Positions 1 to 6,090 of a stretch of 7,338 nt of DNA are shown one piece after another. The DNA is from Caldifarciminota bacterium (GTDB lineage: Bacteria > Hydrothermota > Tepidihabitantia > SM23-42), in the NCBI GenBank assembly GCA_023128195.1, contig JAGMEL010000031.1:1-7338 (forward strand), written 5' to 3'. The notes beneath the pieces are model-generated. The model was not told where the DNA came from. It was given only the letters and a program-made list of their open reading frames with translations, and made no database searches. The position numbers were made by a program, and so were the translations under genes. Each line of letters starts with the position of its first letter. The stretch's first letter is position 1.

Positions 1-53
1 GATTTGGGCAACACGCCCTCGAGATTTGACCCCAAAAACATCCCCCAAAAACT

Positions 54-362
54 TCAAGGTGTCCAGAGGAAGCGTTGTAGATTGATGCAATCATTTTCTT
101 TGAAGGTTATCCCTTCTTTTTTTAGCATTTGTTTTTGAAGTTCATATCCGTGCCCGGGTTTCAATGATATACTACCCTTGCTATTTATAACCCGGTGCCA
201 GGGGAGATTCTCTTTACGAGAAGATGAGTGCAGTATATAGGCAACCTGACGCGCTGCCCTGGGGTTACCTGCATATGTCGCAATCTGCCCGTATGTAGCA
301 ACTTTTCCTTCGGGTATGTTTTTTATAATTGCAATTACTCTTTGAAAAAATGTTTTTGGCAT
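54..362 (-). CDS. Alkyltransferase-like (ATL) DNA-lesion binding protein
   Basis: This 102-residue protein matches the C-terminal DNA-binding domain of O6-alkylguanine-DNA alkyltransferases. The usual PCHR active site reads PWHRV here (residues 54-58), so tryptophan W55 replaces the alkyl-accepting cysteine. That substitution defines the ATL family (E. coli YbaZ/eATL, S. pombe Atl1). These proteins flip out and bind O6-alkylguanine without repairing it and pass the lesion to nucleotide excision repair. Other family features are the YGQIA stretch with Y24 and the helix PRAARQV with the arginine finger at R38. The length is normal for an ATL. The ATG overlaps the stop of the upstream small gene in a TAATG junction and has no clear SD sequence, so translational coupling is likely. 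Identification as an ATL is secure. The repair role is inferred from the family. Confidence 0.93.
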   Translation of the reverse strand: MPKTFFQRVIAIIKNIPEGKVATYGQIATYAGNPRAARQVAYILHSSSRKENLPWHRVINSKGSISLKPGHGYELQKQMLKKEGITFKENDCINLQRFLWTP

Positions 363-535
363 TAGGTTTCGCTGTCAAAACCGATAAACTTCTTTTTCAG
401 ACCCTTTACAAGTAGTTTTACAATGAGACTGGCTAGTAAATTTTTAAACCAGTTTATTGAAGGCTTTACCTTATTCATTTGTGGATTGGACAAAACTACC
501 TTTGCCAATCCGGTCTGTTCTTTAAATGTCAACAT
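362..535 (-). CDS. Small cationic protein of unknown function, first gene of the ATL operon
   Basis: I do not recognise this 57-residue protein. The frame is open from an ATG at 568, but that codon lies inside the spacer of the promoter at 551-578. I therefore chose the in-frame ATG at 535, which sits 15 nt beyond the -10 box and leaves a leader of about 9 nt. Residues 29-50 form a probable amphipathic helix: N32, S36, K40, K44, K47 and K48 fall on one face, with leucine, isoleucine, valine and phenylalanine on the other. Such a helix suggests a membrane-associated or nucleic-acid-binding peptide. The stop overlaps the ATL start by one base (TAATG), so the two are probably co-translated. There is no signal peptide and no cysteine. 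Its reality rests on the promoter, the overlap and the composition; it could still be a leader peptide or a chance frame. Confidence 0.5.
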   Translation of the reverse strand: MLTFKEQTGLAKVVLSNPQMNKVKPSINWFKNLLASLIVKLLVKGLKKKFIGFDSET

Positions 536-550
536 TTTCTCTGTATGGTT

Positions 551-578
551 ATGATACAGGAAAATCATTGGCTGTCAA
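551..578 (-). promoter_or_regulatory. Sigma70-type promoter for the small gene and ATL
   Basis: On the minus strand, TTGACA (578-573) is followed after exactly 16 bp by TATCAT (556-551). Transcription would start near 544, about nine bases before the chosen ATG at 535. The -35 is a perfect consensus and the -10 differs at one base. It faces away from the promoter at 654-681, so the two operons are divergent. Confidence 0.65.
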
Positions 579-619
579 GAATGAAAGGACCATCAAACAT
601 TCGTTTTCAAATTGCTTTG

Positions 620-631
620 TTTCTTAAGAAA
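620..631. repeat. Perfect 12-bp palindrome between divergent promoters
   Basis: TTTCTTAAGAAA is its own reverse complement. It lies in the control region between the two divergent promoters, 22 bp upstream of the -35 box at 654. It could be a protein-binding site, but there is only one copy, and short AT-rich palindromes also occur by chance. Confidence 0.35.
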
Positions 632-653
632 GTGAGAAAATAATTTAGTTCTC

Positions 654-681
654 TTGACAATGGAAAGAATTTTTGTATAAT
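654..681 (+). promoter_or_regulatory. Near-consensus sigma70-type promoter of the zur-znuACB operon
   Basis: TTGACA (654-659) and TATAAT (676-681) are both perfect consensus hexamers, separated by 16 bp. The start of transcription should lie near 688, giving a 5' leader of about 38 nt before the ATG at 726. No other promoter is evident before 3618, so this one probably serves all four metal-uptake genes. Confidence 0.85.
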
Positions 682-685
682 TATT

Positions 686-713
686 TGCAAATGATTTGCA
701 CTAATTATTTGCA
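686..713. promoter_or_regulatory. Probable Fur/Zur-family operator at the transcription start
   Basis: TGCAAATGATTTGCA (686-700) is a perfect 7-1-7 inverted repeat, the layout of Fur, Zur and PerR boxes. It covers the expected transcription start at about 688. A further half-site ATTTGCA occurs at 707-713, and another overlaps the box at 683-689. The 12-mer TAATTATTTGCA is repeated exactly at 678-689 and 702-713. Binding here would block RNA polymerase. The downstream gene encodes a Fur-family protein, so autorepression is the simplest reading. Confidence 0.75.
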
Positions 714-719
714 GAGGAG
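713..719 (+). promoter_or_regulatory. Ribosome binding site of the Fur-family gene
   Basis: AGAGGAG lies six bases before the ATG at 726 and fixes that start. Its presence shows that this organism does use SD pairing, in contrast to the starts at 3704, 4517 and 6125. Confidence 0.8.
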
Positions 720-725
720 TAAATC

Positions 726-1127
726 ATGAAGTTTAGATTGACTGATTTGAGAAAGGAAATTTTAAGTGTTATTGATAATGCAAGAAAACCGCTAAATGCA
801 AAAATAGTTAAGAAACGATTAAAATCTCAACCTGATTTTTCTTCAATTTACAGGTCATTGGACTTTCTTGAGCGACAAAGATTTGTATACTCGGTTTCAT
901 TTTCCGGAGTAAAGTATTATTTCACAAGCAAGAAAGGTAATGGACACTTTTTGATTTGTAAAGAGTGCAGAGAAATTCTTGAGTTTAAAGATTGTGTGGC
1001 TGAAAGCCTGCAGAAGAGAATACAACAAAAATATAATTACAAGATTAGCGAACATGTTCTTTATTTTGAAGGACTGTGCTCAGAATGCCAGAATTACTTA
1101 CACAGAAAGTCTAAAACAATGAGTTAG
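726..1127 (+). CDS. zur: Fur-family metal-responsive repressor, probably Zur
   Basis: A 133-residue protein with Fur-family architecture. An N-terminal winged helix (about 1-68) carries the recognition-helix stretch SIYRSLDFLE, and a C-terminal metal-binding and dimerisation domain follows. The two CxxC pairs, C78/C81 and C118/C121, form the structural zinc site. H74, C90, H110 and E115 are candidates for the regulatory metal site. The His-rich HHxH segment found before the first CxxC in many Fur and Zur proteins is reduced to a single histidine. The gene starts an operon with znuA, znuC and znuB, and its promoter has a 7-1-7 operator at the start site, so it most likely represses this operon when zinc is plentiful. 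Zur is inferred from context; a manganese- or iron-sensing member cannot be excluded. Confidence 0.85.
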   Translation: MKFRLTDLRKEILSVIDNARKPLNAKIVKKRLKSQPDFSSIYRSLDFLERQRFVYSVSFSGVKYYFTSKKGNGHFLICKECREILEFKDCVAESLQKRIQQKYNYKISEHVLYFEGLCSECQNYLHRKSKTMS

Positions 1128-1149
1128 ATAATATAAATAAGAGCATATT

Positions 1150-2034
1150 ATGCAGCGATATATTTTCTTTATACTATTTATAATATTAATATTTACTACA
1201 GGTTGTCCCCAACAAGAAAAAGAATCAGATAAAATCAATGTCGTAGTAAGTATCATGCCTTTAGCAGAGTTTGCTGAAAAAGTCGGCAGGGATAAAGCAA
1301 GTGTGTCAGTTATGGTGCCTCCAGGTGCATCACCACACACTTATGAACCAACACCCGGTCAATTAGTAAAAGTAAGCAAAGCAAAATTGTATGTGAAGGT
1401 TGGCTCACCGATTGAGTTTGAGTTGGCGTGGCTTGATAAGATATTATCAGCGAATAAGGATATGGTTGTAAGTGATGCATCGTATGGTATAGAACTTATG
1501 AATATGGCACATAAACACCATCATGAGCAAAACGAACATTCCCACACGGGAGATGATCCGCACATATGGCTCTCTCCAAAAAATGCAAAAATCATGGTTG
1601 AAAATATTTACAATGGGTTTATATCAGTCGATCCCGATAATAAAGAATATTATGCAGAAAACAAAAAATCATATCTTGAAGACCTGGATAGCCTGGATCT
1701 CGAAATTGAACAATTATTAGCAGATAAAATAAAGCGGAGATTCATGGTGTATCATCCGGCTTGGGCTTATTTGGCAAGGGATTATAACCTGAAGCAAATT
1801 TCTGTTGAAGAAGAAGGGAAAGAACCAACGGCACGAAGCATTCAATTTCATATTGAACAGGCCCGGAAACAGAATATAAAGGTTATCTTTGCATCCCCAC
1901 AATTTAATACTGAGGGTGTAGAAGTAATTGCCCGCGAAATTAAAGGGCAGGTTGTTTTGATTGATCCATTAGAAAAAGATTATATTACCAACATGAAAAA
2001 GATAGCACGAGTTTTATCAGATGTAATGGAGTAA
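1150..2034 (+). CDS. znuA: Zinc ABC transporter substrate-binding lipoprotein
   Basis: A 294-residue cluster A-I (ZnuA/TroA family) metal-binding protein. Residues 1-18 form a hydrophobic lipoprotein signal ending in a TTGC lipobox, so C19 would be lipidated and the protein tethered outside the cytoplasmic membrane. The family metal ligands are visible as H63 (SPHTYEPTP), H138 (DPHIWLSP), H202 (YHPAWAY) and D272 (LIDPL). A histidine-rich loop at 121-132 contains six histidines; such loops are typical of zinc-specific members and absent from most manganese ones. It lies 22 bp after the repressor gene and 4 bp before the ATPase gene. The start has only a weak AAGAG before it. Zinc specificity is well supported by the loop but remains an inference. 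Confidence 0.93.
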   Translation: MQRYIFFILFIILIFTTGCPQQEKESDKINVVVSIMPLAEFAEKVGRDKASVSVMVPPGASPHTYEPTPGQLVKVSKAKLYVKVGSPIEFELAWLDKILSANKDMVVSDASYGIELMNMAHKHHHEQNEHSHTGDDPHIWLSPKNAKIMVENIYNGFISVDPDNKEYYAENKKSYLEDLDSLDLEIEQLLADKIKRRFMVYHPAWAYLARDYNLKQISVEEEGKEPTARSIQFHIEQARKQNIKVIFASPQFNTEGVEVIAREIKGQVVLIDPLEKDYITNMKKIARVLSDVME

Positions 2035-2038
2035 AAAA

Positions 2039-2803
2039 ATGAAAAACGGTGTCATAGTTGACTTGCAACATATATTCTTTTCGTATGGAGATGTGCCTGT
2101 ATTAGAGGATGTTAGCATTAAGCTAAAGCAAAATGATTTTCTAAGTATCATTGGCCCGAACGGTGGAGGTAAGACTACAATTCTGAAGATTATTCTTGGT
2201 TTGATTGAACCGGATAAGGGTAGTGTTTTTGTCTTTGGGAATTCTCCAAAAGCAGCAAGGAAATTCATTGGCTATTTGCCCCAACTCTTTACCTTTGATT
2301 ATGATTTTCCTGTAAGTATAATGGATGTTGTGCTGATGGGCAGATTGGGAAAACGGGGTTTGGGAAGGAGCTACACAAAAGAAGATTATCAGATATGCTT
2401 AGAGGCATTAGGTGAAGTCGGTATGGAATATTTAAAGGACACCCAGATAGGTGATTTATCCGGCGGACAAAGACAACGGGTTTTTATTGCCAGGGCTTTA
2501 GCTACAAACCCTAAACTATTACTTCTGGATGAACCTGTAGCCAGTGTCGACACAAGATGGCAGCAGACCTTTTACGAATTACTACAGGAGTTAAATAAAG
2601 AAATAGCTATTATCATGGTTACGCATGATATTAGTGTAGTTTCCACATATATTGATAAAATAGCATGTCTTAACAGAAGATTATATTACCACGGTTCAAA
2701 AAAAGAAGGTATGCATAAAATTTCCGAAATGTATGAATATCCCGTGCAATTAATTACCCATGATACTCCGCACAGTTCTTCAGGGGAGAGGACCAATGAT
2801 TGA
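2039..2803 (+). CDS. znuC: Zinc ABC transporter ATP-binding protein
   Basis: A 254-residue ABC ATPase that energises metal import from the cytoplasmic face of the membrane. All motifs are intact: Walker A GPNGGGKT (39-46), Q-loop Q82, signature LSGGQ (140-144), Walker B ending D164 with catalytic E165, D-loop SVD (169-171) and H-loop H196. The C-terminal stretch YPVQLITHDTPH fits the tail of ZnuC/MntB-type ATPases. The start is fixed by GGAG at 2028-2031, inside the end of znuA and seven bases before the ATG. The stop overlaps the znuB start by eight bases, so the two subunits are probably translationally coupled. Confidence 0.94.
   Translation: MKNGVIVDLQHIFFSYGDVPVLEDVSIKLKQNDFLSIIGPNGGGKTTILKIILGLIEPDKGSVFVFGNSPKAARKFIGYLPQLFTFDYDFPVSIMDVVLMGRLGKRGLGRSYTKEDYQICLEALGEVGMEYLKDTQIGDLSGGQRQRVFIARALATNPKLLLLDEPVASVDTRWQQTFYELLQELNKEIAIIMVTHDISVVSTYIDKIACLNRRLYYHGSKKEGMHKISEMYEYPVQLITHDTPHSSSGERTND
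2782..2788 (+). promoter_or_regulatory. Ribosome binding site that fixes the znuB start
   Basis: AGGGGAG is placed seven bases before the ATG at 2796. The in-frame ATG at 2760 has no such site and would add 12 residues, including a polar RTVLQGRG segment, that permeases of this family do not need. The start at 2796 is therefore preferred. Confidence 0.8.
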
Positions 2804-3617
2804 GATCTTGCAATATGAATTTATGAGAAATGCACTTTTAGCAGCTATTCTAGTCAGTATTGCTTGTGGTATTGTTGGAACTTTTGTTGTGGTCAAAAAA
2901 ATAGTATTTATCAGTGGAGGGATAACACATGCTGCGTTTGGTGGAATAGGTTTAGGATATTTTCTTGGTATCAATCCTATACTAACTGCGATACCGTTTA
3001 GTCTGCTGTCTGCAATAGGCATAGGTGTAATAAGTAAAAGAACCAAAATCAGCGAAGATTCGGCAATTGGCATATTGTGGGCAGTTGGTATGGCAATAGG
3101 GATTCTTTTCATTGGATTGACTCCGGGTTATGCACCGGATTTATTCAGTTACTTGTTCGGATCGATTCTCACCGTACCTTTTTCAGATATTATTATTATG
3201 ATTGTCCTTGATATAATTATAATCGTAACAGTGCTGTTTTTATATAAAGAATTTCAAGCCCTGTCATTTGACGAAGAGTTTTCAGAGATTACTGGAGTGC
3301 CTACAAGAGCTTTGTATTTACTCTTACTCTGTCTTGTGGCTTTAAGTATTATCGTGCTTATCAGAGTAGTCGGTGTTATTCTTGTCATCGCATTGTTCAC
3401 TATTCCTACAACCATAGCCAGGCAATTTACCAATAAATTAAAGAAATTAATAATCTATTCAATATTGAGTGCTACAATCTTAACAGTAGCGGGGTTATGG
3501 TTTTCTTACTTTTTTGATTTGCCATCAGGAGCCGTTATTGTTTTGGTTCTGGCGTTTGCCTTCTTTGTTTCGGCTTTAATAAAACGGTTGCGTACAAAAA
3601 CAGATGCTTTTTCTTAA
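2796..3617 (+). CDS. znuB: Zinc ABC transporter permease
   Basis: A 273-residue integral membrane protein of the ABC-3 family, which forms the channel for zinc or manganese import. About eight hydrophobic spans can be seen, among them roughly 11-33, 48-80 (two spans), 89-108, 130-150, 171-207 (two spans), 217-240 and 243-262. Family signatures include SGGITHAAFGGIGLG (40-54), the cytoplasmic coupling stretch around residues 156-170 (LSFDEEFSEITGVPT) and FTIPTTIARQF (201-211). The start overlaps the znuC stop by eight bases and has a good SD site. It closes the operon; 86 bp separate it from the next gene, which has its own promoter. Confidence 0.93.
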   Translation: MIEILQYEFMRNALLAAILVSIACGIVGTFVVVKKIVFISGGITHAAFGGIGLGYFLGINPILTAIPFSLLSAIGIGVISKRTKISEDSAIGILWAVGMAIGILFIGLTPGYAPDLFSYLFGSILTVPFSDIIIMIVLDIIIIVTVLFLYKEFQALSFDEEFSEITGVPTRALYLLLLCLVALSIIVLIRVVGVILVIALFTIPTTIARQFTNKLKKLIIYSILSATILTVAGLWFSYFFDLPSGAVIVLVLAFAFFVSALIKRLRTKTDAFS

Positions 3618-3668
3618 ACCGGTAATATACTGGCCCGGGGATGCATCAGGAATAGGTGTTTGATTTTC

Positions 3669-3696
3669 TTGACTGGACTATAAATATAAGTAAGCT
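3669..3696 (+). promoter_or_regulatory. Probable promoter of the pseudouridine synthase gene, leaderless geometry
   Basis: TTGACT (3669-3674) is followed after 16 bp by TAAGCT (3691-3696), which keeps the most important -10 bases (TA at the start, T at the end). The ATG follows seven bases later, so the mRNA would have essentially no leader. The -10 is weak on its own, but spacer and start distance match the two stronger promoters at 4483 and 6091. No SD is present. Confidence 0.5.
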
Positions 3697-3701
3697 TATA
3701 T
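3684..3701. repeat. Inverted repeat across the -10 region before the pseudouridine synthase gene
   Basis: ATATAAG (3684-3690) and CTTATAT (3695-3701) are perfect inverted arms separated by four bases, ending two bases before the ATG. The repeat overlaps the -10 box and the expected transcription start, where a repressor could act. AT-rich composition makes a chance match possible. Confidence 0.4.
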
Positions 3702-3703
3702 AG

Positions 3704-4444
3704 ATGGCTCTTGAACGTTTACAAAAGATTATTGCCCGGGCAGGTATTGCATCCCGCAGAAGGGCTGAGCAGTTGATGTTGGAAGGCAGGGTTACGGTTA
3801 ATGGTAAGGTAGCAAACAAACTCGGAATGCGCGCAGATGCAGAAGTGGATCATATCAAGGTCAATGGAAAGCTGCTTCATCCCGGTTCAGTGCCAAAACA
3901 CTACTTTGTTGCATTTAAACCGCAAAGGATGATTACGTCACTTGCTGACCCTGAGGGTCGGTCTACAGTAGCTGATATGCTGCGTGCCCAGAAGATACGC
4001 ATAAGGGTTTTTCCTGTTGGCAGGCTCGATTGGGACGCGGATGGTCTTTTGTTACTCACAAATGATGGAGAGCTCGCTAACCGCGTGATGCATCCCCGAA
4101 CACACCTGCCCAAGATTTATTGGGTTAAGGTGAAGGGGCATCCGAGTGAACAGGTGTTAGAGCGGCTTCGTAAAGGTGTTAAGATTGAGAAGGGCGTGCA
4201 GACTTTACCGACAAAGGTCATCAGAGAACGCGTGACTGAAGGTAATACGGTATTCAAAGTTGTTCTAATTGAGGGTAGGCATCATCAGTTGAAGAAGATG
4301 TTTGAGCGTGTCGGACACCCGGTGCGCGCCATCCGCAGAATTGCCATAGGTTCTTTGTCCTTAGGCCAGTTGCATAAAGGCGAGGTCAGGCGGCTGGCTC
4401 CGGCTGAGTTAGCACGCTTGAAAAAAGAATTGGGTATGGAGTGA
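3704..4444 (+). CDS. rluB: rRNA pseudouridine synthase, RsuA/RluB/E/F family
   Basis: A 246-residue enzyme that converts a specific uridine of ribosomal RNA to pseudouridine. Residues 3 to about 60 form an S4 RNA-binding domain (ERLQKIIARAGIASRRRAE and VTVNGKVA). The catalytic domain holds GRLDWDADGLLLLTNDGEL with the catalytic aspartate D109. The family stretch EGRHHQLKKMFERVGHPV begins at residue 190, where many members read EGRNRQVRRM. The family is certain; RluB (23S rRNA) is favoured over RsuA (16S) by length and overall look, but the target base cannot be read from sequence. The start has no SD site and lies just after a putative -10 box. A sampled stretch is near 50% G+C against about 33% in a sampled stretch of the next gene. 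Confidence 0.88.
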   Translation: MALERLQKIIARAGIASRRRAEQLMLEGRVTVNGKVANKLGMRADAEVDHIKVNGKLLHPGSVPKHYFVAFKPQRMITSLADPEGRSTVADMLRAQKIRIRVFPVGRLDWDADGLLLLTNDGELANRVMHPRTHLPKIYWVKVKGHPSEQVLERLRKGVKIEKGVQTLPTKVIRERVTEGNTVFKVVLIEGRHHQLKKMFERVGHPVRAIRRIAIGSLSLGQLHKGEVRRLAPAELARLKKELGME

Positions 4445-4482
4445 TAAGGGAAGAGGAAATTTTTGGACTTATTCTGTTGTTA

Positions 4483-4510
4483 TTGACTCTTTAAAATTTC
4501 AAGATATAAT
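4483..4510 (+). promoter_or_regulatory. Promoter of the methyltransferase gene, leaderless geometry
   Basis: TTGACT (4483-4488) and a perfect TATAAT (4505-4510) are 16 bp apart. Six bases later comes the GTG at 4517, exactly where transcription is expected to begin. The bases between carry no SD sequence, so the transcript should start at, or within a base or two of, its initiation codon. Confidence 0.75.
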
Positions 4511-4516
4511 TTATCT

Positions 4517-5893
4517 GTGAAGATCGAAAAATTGTATTCACGTTACAAGACAATTATTTCTGATTTTCATGACTTTATGGAGTTTATAAAGCGACCGCTT
4601 GTTCAATCGTTTCGTGTAAATACTTTAAAAGCAAAAAAGAACGAGATTCTATTATTACTAAAAGATTTAGAATTAAAATCATTGCCATTTTATAATAACG
4701 GGTTTTTATTACAGAAAAAATCGAGCCTTGGAAATCACATTACACATAATTTGGGCATGATCTATATACAGGAGATTGCCTCAATGATACCGGTTGTCGT
4801 ACTTGACCCAAAACCTGGTGAGGTGGTGCTTGATTTATGCGCAGCACCTGGTTCAAAGACAACACAGATCGCTCAATCAATGGAGAATAGCGGATTACTT
4901 GTAGTAAATGAAATTAATAGAAAAAGAGCTCAGGGGTTAATTCATAATATTAAAAGATGTGGGTTGTTGAATGATGCTGTTATAATCCTACGTGGACAGA
5001 GAATCGATAAGATCTTACCTGATTATTTTGATCGCATTTTAATTGATGCTCCGTGTAGTGCTGAAGGAACCATAAGAAAATCTAAGGCAGTTTTGTATCA
5101 CTGGGGATTAAAAAATATTCAGAGGATGGCTAATATCCAAAAAGGATTAATAGTTTCAGGATTCAGGGCATTGCAGCCCGGCGGAACAATGGTTTATTCA
5201 ACCTGTACACTTGCTCCTGAAGAGAATGAAGGAGTGGTTGCATACCTGTTGGATAGATTTCCTGAAGCAGAAATAATGCCGATTACAATACCGAATTTTA
5301 AAATACGACCCGGAATTACCAAATGGCAAGGTGAAATCTTTGACAAAAGGTTAAAATCTTGTACACGTATTTTACCTCAAGATAATGATACCGCACCTTT
5401 TTTTATTGCCAAGATAATAAAGAGGGGTATGTATAGACGGCGCATCGATTATATGGGCAAAATTGAATTTCAAGGTTCTGCTGTTGAACATTTTTACCGA
5501 AGATTTGGCATTGATCCAGAGCGGTTTAAAGGATATTCTATTTTCCAGAACAAGGGTATGTCTTTTATCTCGACACCCCAGGTTTATTCATTCTGGGAGA
5601 TAAAAACGATTAGAAAAGGGTTGGAATTTGCTAAGATCTATGGTCAGGAAATAAAACCAGATAATGATTTTATTCAGATATTTGGAAAAAAGGTAAATAG
5701 AAATTATTATGAAATAAAGGAATATCAATTAAAGAAATTCTTACAAGGTGAAACAGTTAAAATAGATTCCAGTCCAGGGATTAGTAAGGGATTTGTAATT
5801 GTAACTTACAAAAAAATGCCGATTGCAATAGGTAAATACAATGGCGAAGAGATAAAATCAGAGGTAAAAAGGGAAAGAAGGATACCGATGTAA
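4517..5893 (+). CDS. rsmF: rRNA cytosine-5 methyltransferase, RsmF/NOL1-NOP2-Sun family
   Basis: A 458-residue S-adenosylmethionine-dependent RNA m5C methyltransferase. An N-terminal segment with FRVNTLK (32-38) leads into the Rossmann fold. The SAM loop is DLCAAPGSKTTQ (106-117). Motif IV DAPCS supplies C180, the cysteine that in this family helps release the product, and motif VI STCTL supplies C230, the usual nucleophile that attacks C6 of the target cytosine. The long C-terminal region (about 300-458), ending in GFVIVTYKKMPIAIGKY, resembles the PUA-like extension of RsmF, which in E. coli methylates C1407 of 16S rRNA and has 479 residues. The GTG start is chosen because the frame and family similarity begin there and the promoter places the transcript start on it. 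The target site is inferred. Confidence 0.88.
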   Translation: MKIEKLYSRYKTIISDFHDFMEFIKRPLVQSFRVNTLKAKKNEILLLLKDLELKSLPFYNNGFLLQKKSSLGNHITHNLGMIYIQEIASMIPVVVLDPKPGEVVLDLCAAPGSKTTQIAQSMENSGLLVVNEINRKRAQGLIHNIKRCGLLNDAVIILRGQRIDKILPDYFDRILIDAPCSAEGTIRKSKAVLYHWGLKNIQRMANIQKGLIVSGFRALQPGGTMVYSTCTLAPEENEGVVAYLLDRFPEAEIMPITIPNFKIRPGITKWQGEIFDKRLKSCTRILPQDNDTAPFFIAKIIKRGMYRRRIDYMGKIEFQGSAVEHFYRRFGIDPERFKGYSIFQNKGMSFISTPQVYSFWEIKTIRKGLEFAKIYGQEIKPDNDFIQIFGKKVNRNYYEIKEYQLKKFLQGETVKIDSSPGISKGFVIVTYKKMPIAIGKYNGEEIKSEVKRERRIPM

Positions 5894-6078
5894 GATGGTC
5901 AGTGGGTAATGGGTTTGGATGCTGGAATTTTTTGTGAAACCAAATGTTCTAAAATTAAGAATTTGGAGCTTGGAACTTGTTTCTTGGAATTTGGAACTTA
6001 GTTTATGGAAAATAGGTTTGGGTGTAGAAGCGGGAAATTTCAGTTCCAGCATCCAGACCCTTAGCCATAAAACCATCT
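5893..6078. repeat. Intergenic element with long imperfect inverted arms
   Basis: The 231 bases between the methyltransferase stop and the EF-G start hold no convincing gene. They contain two inverted arms: 5911-5927 pairs with 6044-6060 at 16 of 17 positions, the exception being a G-U pair in RNA. Further out, AGATGGT (5893-5899) pairs with ACCATCT (6072-6078) in register. The arms enclose about 116 bases that include a heptanucleotide array. The core GGTTTGGATG also recurs in direct orientation, with one change, at 6015-6024. The element begins in the stop codon and ends 12 bp before the next -35 box. It may be a small non-autonomous repeat or a transcript-end structure; no target-site duplication is evident. 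Confidence 0.6.
5963..6011 (+). repeat. Degenerate heptanucleotide tandem array (TTGGAAC-like)
   Basis: Seven consecutive 7-base units read TTGGAGC, TTGGAAC, TTGTTTC, TTGGAAT, TTGGAAC, TTAGTTT and ATGGAAA. Four contain TTGGA in perfect 7-base register (5963, 5970, 5984, 5991). Units 1-3 and 4-6 also form a 21-bp tandem duplication with 16 of 21 bases identical. This resembles the short tandemly repeated heptamers known from intergenic DNA of some cyanobacteria, though nothing else here points to that phylum. Confidence 0.7.
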
Positions 6079-6090
6079 GTTCGGTATGCA

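Noticed and set aside
1..58. Open minus-strand frame beyond the ATL stop, with a TTG overlapping the TGA (TTGA), which might begin another gene.
   Set aside because: Only about 19 codons are in the window, there is no SD sequence and no recognisable protein similarity. The stretch also reads without stops in one plus-strand frame, so openness means little.
536..568. Longer version of the small minus-strand gene starting at 568.
   Set aside because: That ATG lies within the 16-bp spacer of the promoter at 551-578, so the transcript would begin after it.
1098..1340. Minus-strand 80-codon frame opposite the start of znuA.
   Set aside because: It is the antisense shadow of the strongly supported znuA gene and shows no protein-like features of its own. 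The other antisense or alternate-frame runs inside znuA, znuC, znuB, the pseudouridine synthase and EF-G were set aside for the same reason.
2760..2795. Upstream ATG that would lengthen znuB by 12 residues.
   Set aside because: It has no SD sequence, overlaps znuC more deeply and adds a polar segment; the ATG at 2796 has a strong AGGGGAG site at the right distance.
3619..3633. Small hairpin CCGGTA-ATA-TACTGG just after the znuB stop, as a possible terminator.
   Set aside because: The six-pair stem includes a G-U pair and is followed by a GC-rich stretch rather than a run of T, so it does not look like an intrinsic terminator.
4445..4482. Short gap after the pseudouridine synthase gene, checked for a terminator or small gene.
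   Set aside because: No hairpin with a T run and no open frame with a start site is present; only the next promoter follows.
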